From: Amblyomma americanum
Lineage: Eukaryota; Arthropoda; Arachnida; Ixodida; Ixodidae
Length of the DNA stretch: 64,000 nt
Assembly: GCF_052857255.1 (NCBI RefSeq)
Contig: NC_135505.1
Coordinates: forward strand, 137,014,356 to 137,078,355
Reading direction: 5' to 3'
The position numbers were made by a program, and so were the translations under genes. Positions 56,470 to 64,000 of the stretch are shown here, one piece after another. The notes below the pieces were generated by a model. It searched no databases. It saw nothing but the letters and a program-made list of their open reading frames with translations, and had not been told where the DNA came from. Numbering within the stretch: position 1 is the first letter of the stretch; each line of letters opens with the position of its first letter.

Positions 56470-56763
56470 TTGCTGTGCCGTCTATGGCTGGGCTTTGCCC
56501 TCACAAATCGATAAGCTTTCCGGATCGAGATGGCCGGCAGCCTTTCTTGTGTAAACTGTGTCTGCGAATAGAAATCAGTCATCTCCTGTGCGAGTGTCCT
56601 GTCTTTGTGAAGGAAAGACTTAAGCTGTGTTGTGCTCTGGGTCGCCTTGATCCTCGCCCTTTCACAGAGGCCAAGATCCTCGGTCCGTGGCCACAACAGT
56701 CGGCTGCCATCAAGGCTTACAAGACACTCTTTTGTTTTTTTACGAACGACTGCCTTGATTGAC
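56470..56763 (+). repeat. Non-LTR retrotransposon C-terminal fragment
   Basis: Encodes LCKLCLRIEISHLLCECPVF, LGRLDPRPFTEAKILGPWP and a final AYKTLFCFFTNDCLD with stop at 56761-56763. The C-x2-C ... H-x3-C-x-CP pattern and the ILGPWP motif are the C-terminal end of R1/I-type LINEs. A family different from the elements at 29791 and 48155. Confidence 0.7.
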
Positions 56764-56778
56764 AGATTGTGACTGCTT

Positions 56779-56892
56779 CTTTTGTAAAACAGCGCGAACA
56801 ACGTCGGACAGGAACAAGGAGGACACGGGACGAGCGCTCGTCCCGTGTCCTTCTTGGTCTTGTCCGACGTTGTTCGTGCTGTTTTACAAAAG
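56779..56892. repeat. Near-perfect 114-bp palindrome
   Basis: CTTTTGTAAAACAGC at the left end and GCTGTTTTACAAAAG at the right end. The arms continue inward through GAACAACGTCGGACA and GGACACGGGACGAGC to the centre GAGCGCTC. Only a few mismatches and no loop to speak of. Confidence 0.9.
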
Positions 56893-57061
56893 ATGCATAT
56901 ATACCAACTTGCCCAACTGAACGTTCTGCTTCGTCATAATGTGACTGTGTTTCCCATTCCTTCTCTCTTCCCTTTTTAATCCCCTCATTCCCTTCCCCAT
57001 TGCAGGGCAGCCAACCGGAAACCTTTCTGGTTAACATCCCTGCCTTTCCCCTCTTCGTTTC

Positions 57062-60000
57062 ATGTCTCTCTCTCTATACACAAAAAAGACGTTATGGTAT
57101 GCAACTTTTTAATTATTAGTCCAAAAGTGTGTTACATACTATTTTGTGGGAGCTGAGGTACGCATGGACAAAGCAGTAAGGTTTCGGTTTTATTTCCGAG
57201 AAAAGAATAAGTTTTTTAACGTGGAGTGGAGAATTTGAGCTTATAAACTAATTGCCCTCGGTGGTCTTGGATACCAGATCAAGCTACGCACGGCAAGGGT
57301 GCAAGCTGCAAAGATACGACCGTGAAATGGGTTTCTGTTTCACGTGTTACCCATTTTACCGGGAGACGGCGGAAAATCATTCGGGCTGCAAACAACCGTG
57401 TGCGCGGATGTGTCGGTGTCTTGGGCGTGCTCTCCCGTGGATTGCATTTTCAACGAAATCCAACTTTATCGTCCGCTTACGGTGAGTCTACGCGATTACG
57501 TTTTATTCATTTGGTCTCCTAAACCACTCTGAGCAGAGCTGTGCGTGCAGAACAAATTATGTGCGCCGTGACAAACTTCTTATCCTCGTTTGTAAGTGTG
57601 GTTATAAGGAGCGGAAGCCACCGGGTTCTCGACTAATGCCACTTGTCTCTGTGCCGCCGTGTCTTTCCTACCGCGCGGAAAGGCAGTCGGTGCGAAACCC
57701 GTGATGATAAGGCGCTCCTCTTGCTGTAAGGTAGATGTGTGGCGGCCAGAAATATCGCTTATCTCTTGAATGACGGCCGAAATGGAGCTATGCGTTGGTT
57801 AGCACTTGGCACTTCCAGAAACGCACACTCACGTTCTGAGGTGGATAACATTTACCTTTTTAGTCTTTGCGTTATCGCCTGTCCGGACCATGGAATATTC
57901 ATTGAGAGGTGTGCATTGCTTGTTACGTGTAGACGCTCGCTCGATGCGCGTCGTGGACAGCGACGTTTCACCAAATATGTTTTGCAGTGCTACAGACTGG
58001 AGCACGGGACGTTTGTTAAAGCTTTAGTCAAGCGGCTCTGGAGGAAGGCTTATAGTGTGATGGTTGAATAAAAGCCGTAGCCGGCGCGAATGGCCAGCGA
58101 GTACAAACACCGCGAAGAACCTACGAGCTGCATCCCGTCTCCCCTTTCGTTGCACACGTATGGATTCGTCCATCCCTGTTATCCGAGCCGTTGGCCGCCG
58201 CCGCTGGCCTGCGGGCACTTCATTTTCAAAGCTGAGTAAAGGTCACCTCGAAAAGAGACGGCTTACGTTTCGTTCCGAGAGGCCAGTTCATGAACCGCGC
58301 TCACGCGTGCGCAAATTTCTCCAATGGCATTGGTGCGAGAGGCAGAGCATGCGTTTGTGATCTCAGACTGCTACATTACGAAAACGCCAACGTAATTCAG
58401 TGCTTATTTGCGCCGCGAATGCAATTCAGCTCGCGCTGTATTATTATGGTTGCGCCTGTTGATGACGACTTAATTGTTTAATTGAAATAGTTCCTACTTG
58501 GAACATGTTCGTTCTTTCCGTTGGTATTTCTAGTAGCCTTAGAGGTTAGGGTACCTGCATGAAGGAGCTACCTGTTTACTGCTCTGTTCAGGCTGCACTT
58601 GATGAAAAAAATAAGTGAATTGGAGATGGTATTCCATCGGAACAGTAATGCGTATGTTGTCTCAAGCTCACGCCTGCTTTTGAAACGGCGCAGCTGCAGC
58701 CACTGAGTGCTGTCTAAGTTTTTCTGGATAATGAGCGCGGCATGGCAACGCTGCTACTCGCTTGTTTCTATAAGAGCGCCCGCTCATGTAAGAGTATTGT
58801 GTTCCATCTTTGTGCTTCAAGTTATGAGCGCAAAAATGTGGTGAACTGGTTCGCAGTCTGCCTGTTTTGTTTTGCAAGGCTTGTTCCCGGTAGAGAGCAG
58901 CGCACGTACCAGTCTTCACGCAGGGTATTATCGAGAAGGTCCGGTGCTAGCCGCTTTTTAACGTCCTCCTGCTGAGGGAGAGTCATACGGTACATGCCAC
59001 GCTCCTTTGGGCAGTGCATTCCTCGGAGTGCTGCCTCAATCCTGCTTCTCTTTGCTCCAGTCTACGGATAGAACTGCGCGCCCTTTGATGGCACTGCCCC
59101 GGGTACCCTCCGCTGCCGGGCAAGTCTGTACACAGCAGCGTATCTCGCGGCTCGGAAAATCTCATGGACTGCTGCACCATAACGGTGCGCAAGATAGCGA
59201 GCAGGGTACGTGTTGCTGGTGAGCATCCCTGCAGGGCAGTTTCAACAACAGTATCCACTGTGCCGTCCAGGGCAGCCATTACGGCGTGTTGCAGCGTATA
59301 CTTTTTCCTGCTGCGAATGGACGGTGTCTTTACGCAAACGACGCCATTGCTGTAAATAAAGAGAGTTAATTTCTTGAACGCTTAGTGCTCTTACAATGTG
59401 TAAGATGCTTTCTGTGAATTAGCGCTCTTTACGCGCTATGTATTTCCGGGTAATTTATAAATCTAACGAAATAAACTGGGCACGCGTGTTGATCAGCACG
59501 ATGAAGTTACGGACGCCAAACCCTTGCGCAGAACCTGGCAGCCGTGGCTGCTCTGGCTAATGCTGGTTTTCGGCACAGCCACATTTACCTAATATTGAAC
59601 GTTCAAGTTATAGCTACGCTCATACCTCCACTCTGTGCTCGCTCTGCTCTCATAGCAGTCACCACGCATTCTTCAATTCAAGACTTGCGGGATCATGGTT
59701 AAGTTATTGCGCCATCCCGTAATGTGGAATATGACACGCCATGGCCTAACTGCAAAAACAACGTCGGAAAGCAGTTGTTCGCTCTTTGCCTGTAGACAAT
59801 ATGTGCAATTTGTACGCACGCTGCAGATGCGAGATGGATTGACACATGATGCGAACGGCCGTTGCGACAAGATTCGCGACTGGCGTTCCTGCGCAATGGC
59901 GGCTCAGCACAGTCTTGCCAGAATTCGGCAAAGCTCCCTACAGTTTTGCTGGCATTTATGCAACCTGTTTGTACTCGATTGCCTTGTCTTTTGAGACTTA

Positions 60001-60428
60001 TCCAAAGGTTATCCACACAATTCGCTTGCTTTTTTTTTCACGAATGACTTTCAAGCCTGATGTCTACATCAAGTGGATGACTCTCTGGGGCTTCTTACAG
60101 AGTGAGCATAGCGAGCACCGTTTTTACTTGACATTTTCAATTTCCCTTTTGGTCTGGAACGCCACATAGATGGCAGTCTGCCTGTTCATCGAGAAAGACG
60201 CATGCCAGATTGTCTAGAATAACGTCGATAAACTTGGAAGACCTGCGGAAGCGCTAGGTGAAGTCTCCAACAAGGGCGGTTTCGTTGCGTAGAACTGTGT
60301 AGGATAACTAATGATACCCCTGAGAAGCAGCATGCCTTTCAATGGCGCCTGGCGATATGTAGGCGACAGTGAGAATTGAATCTCAAGGCAAAGAAATCGC
60401 ACACAACTCGCCAATGCTTGTACGTTCA
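57062..60428. other. Intergenic spacer with unrecognised open frames
   Basis: Open frames near 57739-58071 (plus) and 58983-59279 (minus, TVVETALQGCSPATRTLLAI) are about 100 codons, without motifs I recognise and without convincing splice context. Nothing else stands out. Confidence 0.3.
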
Positions 60429-60712
60429 TTAATAATAATAATTGGCTTTTGGTGCAAGGAAATGGCGCAGTATCTGTCTCTTATATCATTGGACTCCTGA
60501 ACCGCTCCGTAAGGGAAGGAATAAAGGAGGGATTGAAAGAAGAAAGGAAGAAAGAGGTGCCGCAGTGGAGGGCTCCGGAATAATCTCTACCACCTGGGGA
60601 TCTTTCACATGCACTGACATCGCACAGCACACGGGCGCCTTAGCGTTTTGCCTCCATAAAAACGCAGCCGCCGCGGTCGGGTTCGAACCCGGGAACTTCG
60701 GATCATTCTAAA
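60429..60712 (-). repeat. SINE family 1, minus strand, lacking A-box half
   Basis: AATAATAATTGGCTTTTGGT, GTCTCTTATATCATTGG, core, GGTTCGAACCCGGG B-box, ending at CTTCGGATCAT. The tRNA head is cut close to where three other copies begin. Confidence 0.9.
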
Positions 60713-61224
60713 GTGCATCGTCGGTGTCCTGCTGCATACGTCGAAGTAGAAGGAACCGCCTCCATCCATACAACAAATCCAAGTCAAGATGCGAGACGTG
60801 AAGGACTCGTTTTGATTTGACGAACGCCCCTACTCATACCGCGCCCCAACATTTTTCGTTCCTTCTATTCTTTCTTCCTACCTTTAACCTCTCCGTCTTC
60901 TTTACAAATGCGCAGCCCTCCTCCACACACCCTCGCTATCCTTCGTGCCCCTCGCTGGCTCCTTCCTTTCTTCTTTCTACTGGCGCAGCGCCTTTCATCA
61001 CAATCTCGTTTCGGTTTCCCTTCGGTTCACTTGCCTACATTTCATTTACAGACTGCGCCCGATACATTCCTTCGCAGCGACCCTTTTGATGCAAAAGCAA
61101 TAATGAAACTCTCGCGTGGGATTTCGCTGAATGCAACGTGCTTCATCGTCGGTGTACTAAAATCATCTCTCGGACTGCAAAAAAATCGAGACGATCTCTC
61201 TCCACGTATAGGTGCGGCAGGAAG
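60713..61224. other. Downstream flank of gene D
   Basis: CT-rich stretch at 60850-61000; otherwise not recognised. ATCGTCGGTGTACTAAAATC at 61146-61165 is similar to the flank below gene C (35270-35290), consistent with a duplicated 3' flank. Confidence 0.4.
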
Positions 61225-61230
61225 TTTATT
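61225..61230 (-). promoter_or_regulatory. Gene D polyadenylation signal AATAAA
   Basis: AATAAACTTCC on the minus strand, 21 nt beyond the stop, conserved with gene C. Confidence 0.7.
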
Positions 61231-61250
61231 TGTTTTGAGCAAAACATGCC

Positions 61251-61532
61251 TTACCGCAGGAGGTATGGTTCGAGAAGTTCGTCTGTACTATCCGAGGAAA
61301 ACGCGTACGGTTCCATCAACGGAACAGCTGGGTCTATTGGAGGCGCGTATCGCGAAATGTCCTCGTAGGCCTTGTGGTTTCCGATGTTCTCTTTTATCCA
61401 GGGCATGAAGGCATCCACGCGGGTGAAGACATTTGGGATAATGCGGCAAAACTTTGGGCCGAAAGACGTGATTCCGACTTGGATGAAAAGCTCCTTGTTG
61501 ACTTTCACAAACAGGGGGCCTCCAGAGTCACC
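61251..61532 (-). CDS. Gene D exon 8 (catalytic Ser exon, tail, stop)
   Basis: Acceptor gtacttcccag|GGTGAC; stop TAA at 61253-61251. Nearly colinear with gene C exon 8, including the C-terminal tail ending EPYLLR. Confidence 0.95.
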   Translation of the reverse strand, partial: GDSGGPLFVKVNKELFIQVGITSFGPKFCRIIPNVFTRVDAFMPWIKENIGNHKAYEDISRYAPPIDPAVPLMEPYAFSSDSTDELLEPYLLR

Positions 61533-63370
61533 CTGGGAAGTACAAAGAGAAAAGTATTAACTTTTAATGAACGAATACGGTTGGTGGCATTTCAAATTAA
61601 TTACTGATCCTTCAGCTCTATCCTGTATTTTGAAAATGGGTTTCTGCCTTGGTCTATAGTATTTGCACCGTTCCGGCTGGAACTCTAAAGGATATGTTGC
61701 GGCAAAGTTGTTTCCTTATGGTTCTGGCTCTTGGGATCGGGCGACATTGTAAGTTCGTTCATTGCGTTCCTTTGCAACGCAGACTGCACACAGACATTTA
61801 TGAACAGGCGCGGAATGTATCGTGTCTGTGAGGTTTAAATAGCAGTAGAAGGAAAGAAGAAAACGGGCATGAATTGTTGTTCGCCTTCCCTAGTGAGTTT
61901 GGGTTTGGGCTACCAAAATGTTATGCGGCTCATAACAGCGGACGTGATGACGAAAAGCCTTGCGCGTTGTCGCATAATTCAGGACTAGTCGACAAGGTCG
62001 AGACGTCATGAGTTATTATGTAGAACGAAAATGTATAAAACGTGAGTTAAATTCGGATTTTAGATTCATAGCATGACTCGGATGTCACTATTACGTGTGA
62101 GGACGTAAAGCGAATTCATTACGCCGAAAAAAGAAATTTGGACACTTAGTTTAGAATTGAGCCCGTGACTTTTAGCTGGCGAGTCAGACACGTTGCGCGT
62201 AGGACAGCTTCGTTCGATTAGATTAAAGGGAGATCTTGTGTGCCTTGTGTTTTATCACACAGCCTGGTATGCCTAGTGATGTATGTTAATGGGTTTGTGT
62301 AGATATAAAGGTGTGCTTGCTGAGAAAACAGCGCATATAACCATTACCACTGTCACGTCTTCCTCTAAGGCGGAGGCTGAGTGTCCACCTAACTTTGGGC
62401 GATTTCTCACACACTGGCTCCTGTTGTTACCTAGGCTGCGTCAAAACGTTGGACAAGAAGTGAGGAACTAGAATGCGCCGTTGTTTAAAGTTACATTGAG
62501 CACATACTTTTATGTTCTGAGTAAAATGTCATAGCTTTCTTGTTATTCAGTGTCAGTTTACGTTTCTTTCGCGCGAAAATACAAATTAATTGATGATGAA
62601 TTTGGAGCTCAAAATCAAACACCTTTTCCAGCTATTTTGACCGCAGGAACTATATTTTGAAAAGTTCCCAATGTCGCAGCCCTTGGGACCCACATGTATG
62701 GGACGACCATTAGCCTGTGTTTTCTACCCTTGAAGTCCCCGTTTTCCGCGCTGTTATTTAAAAAAAAACATCATTAGCCGCCCGATACATCTTCTATTTA
62801 AGGTTTGGTTATGATTTATGAGTGCGACAGCAGCACCTCGATCAGCCAATGATGTCGACTTTCACGAACACCTTTTCCAGCTATTTTGACCGCAGGAACT
62901 ATATTTTGAAAAGTTCCCAATGTCGCAGCCCTTGGGACCCACATGTATGGGACGACCATTAGCCTGTGTTTTCTATTTATGAGTGCGACAGCAGCACCTC
63001 GATCAGCCAATGATGTCGACTGTCACGAACAAAGTCAGCTTGCAGTTAATTCTGAAAAAAGTACCTAAGGTTATTTTGCTGTACCCTATTTACCAAGATA
63101 ATTTTAGTTTTGCGAAAAACCACTACAGGCTTTCTTTCATGGACATTCCAAAACCCACGTCGATGTAGATTGTCGCCTCGTTTACAAAGAGGTAACAGGA
63201 CAGCCTTTTTGGGATCTGAATGATAGACCATACCTGGCACGTTGAGGAGTGGAAGTTATGCGCACACAGCATGCTGCCCGGCCTGAAGTAATTTCTGTAC
63301 AGCACCTGGCAGACTGCGTCCGGTACTACCTTGAGGGTGGTGTACTGAAGATGGTTGGTCGGGACGCCGC
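61251..63370 (-). CDS. Gene D: S1A serine protease, last two exons only
   Basis: Exons 63370-63234 and 61532-61251, phases 1-0-stop, 46 plus 93 residues. They correspond to exons 7 and 8 of gene C, with the same lengths (137 nt; 282 against 285 nt). Exon 7 includes NHLQYTTLKVVPDAVC and SSTCQ. Exon 8 includes [34 protein letters not shown] and the tail [18 protein letters not shown]. The S1-pocket position is Ser, as in chymotrypsins. Asn replaces the Gly usual at position 226 (PNVF instead of PGVY/F). The upstream exons with His and Asp should lie right of the window. Gene D is the closest paralogue of gene C. Confidence 0.92.
61533..63233 (-). other. Gene D intron (last)
   Basis: Contains the tandem duplication at 62617-63024. 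The rest is not recognised. Confidence 0.55.
62617..63024. repeat. Local tandem duplication with internal deletion
   Basis: AACACCTTTTCCAGCTATTT ... CCATTAGCCTGTGTTTTCTA occurs at 62617-62727 and 62869-62974. GAGTGCGACAGCAGCACCTC ... TGATGTCGACT occurs at 62820 and 62980. The second copy lacks about 90 bp of the first. Confidence 0.92.
63234..63370 (-). CDS. Gene D exon 7 (S1-pocket exon)
   Basis: Acceptor gcaacgcag|GC; donor TGCCAG|GTATGG. 137 nt, phase 1 in, 0 out. Encodes VPTNHLQYTTLKVVPDAVC ... HSSTCQ. Confidence 0.93.
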
Positions 63371-63860
63371 CTGCGTTGCAAATAAAAAAATAAAAACGTC
63401 GTAGTGGATTGTTTGCCAGTGGGGAAAAGGCCAATTATTGAAATTGCTTTTCATCCCGCGACTCCGTTCGCTCGACATTAATCACCTTCTTAAATAATTG
63501 TTTTAACTAGCATAAATGTAGGCACATTTATAGAGATTTGCTTGAAAGTCAAGTGTAAAAGATTCCTTTTTTCCAAAGAGAACCACGAGAGTTGGGCCTT
63601 GCCTGAACACGCGGTAAAAATGAGCCTGAAATATAAATCGTGCATAGCGGACACAATAGGTAGGACAAACACATTCTGCACCCGTTAATATTTAAAATAG
63701 GAAGCGCTTCCATGCCGGCAGGTTCCTCTTTTCTGATCAAGTTGTAGCTCACTGGCAGTTTGCGAGACCTGAGCTCTAGAGTTTTGTTTTCGTTTTTGTA
63801 GCAATAGCTATATTACTGTAGCATTTCGAGCCTTCAGCGTGGCGGCGCAGCCACCGCCAC
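63371..63860. other. Gene D upstream intron sequence
   Basis: No further exon recognised before the window edge. Confidence 0.45.
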
Positions 63861-63876
63861 AGCGCCGCCACGCTAT

Positions 63877-63963
63877 CACGTGGTTGGTCATGTGGTGCGG
63901 AGCAGCTGCCAGTGGTGGGGCGCCGTGGCTGATCACGTGGTTCGTCACGTGGTTGGTCACGTG
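63877..63963. promoter_or_regulatory. Cluster of CACGTG boxes
   Basis: CACGTG at 63877, 63934, 63946 and 63958, within units like TCACGTGGTTGGTCACGTG. May be a repeat rather than a control element; it lies in a gene D intron or beyond. Confidence 0.6.
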
Positions 63964-64000
63964 ACCAAGTTCCAGTCGGCCAGCTGTAGCTATCGCGTCA

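Noticed and set aside
58983..59279. 98-codon minus-strand frame (VVETALQGCSPATRTLLAI)
   Set aside because: No homology recognised, no splice or promoter context; kept only as part of the spacer description.

Overview
The window looks like nuclear DNA of a hard tick, probably a metastriate one. It has widely spaced small exons with GT-AG introns. Several copies of a tRNA-headed SINE match what I remember of the tick element Ruka, and there are non-LTR retrotransposon remnants, many small foldback elements and long microsatellites. I see no bacterial operons, rRNA or CRISPR array. The genus cannot be fixed from the sequence alone.

The host genes I can support form a head-to-tail array of four secreted S1A (trypsin/chymotrypsin-fold) serine proteases, all on the minus strand. 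Gene A (about 9842 down to 185) runs off the left edge before its catalytic-Ser exon. Gene B (25864 to 17578) and gene C (46439 to 35375) can be assembled completely as eight coding exons each, giving 279 and 311 residues. Gene D (63370 to 61251) contributes only its last two exons, and its 5' part lies beyond the right edge. Intron positions and phases (0,1,0,2,0,1,0) are identical in B and C and largely the same in A and D, so the array arose by tandem duplication. The copies differ where it matters for specificity. The residue at the bottom of the S1 pocket is Asp in A, Gly in B, Thr in C and Ser in D. The activation site follows Arg in A, Tyr in B and Leu in C. C and D share a long Pro/Glu/Ser-rich C-terminal tail.

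The rest is mostly repeats. At 1-9.8 kb are the gene A introns with two foldback elements built on TCTATAGAC and a head-to-head SINE pair. At 9.9-17.6 kb is A-B intergenic DNA with LINE fragments and a SINE whose unoccupied counterpart lies at 6.7 kb. At 17.6-25.9 kb is gene B, whose last intron holds an element rich in AGGTCA half-sites. At 25.9-35.4 kb is B-C intergenic DNA with a 497-bp tandem repeat abutting a degenerate RT/RNase H LINE. At 35.4-46.4 kb is gene C, with a CRE-like array, a second AGGTCA element, a 325-bp GTAC/GTAT microsatellite and a SINE with a perfect target-site duplication. At 46.4-61.2 kb is C-D intergenic DNA with a long LINE fragment and composite SINEs. At 61.2-64 kb is the 3' end of gene D, a local tandem duplication and an array of CACGTG boxes at the right edge.

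No search or alignment program was run. Exon borders come from splice consensus, phase and comparison among the paralogues inside the window.
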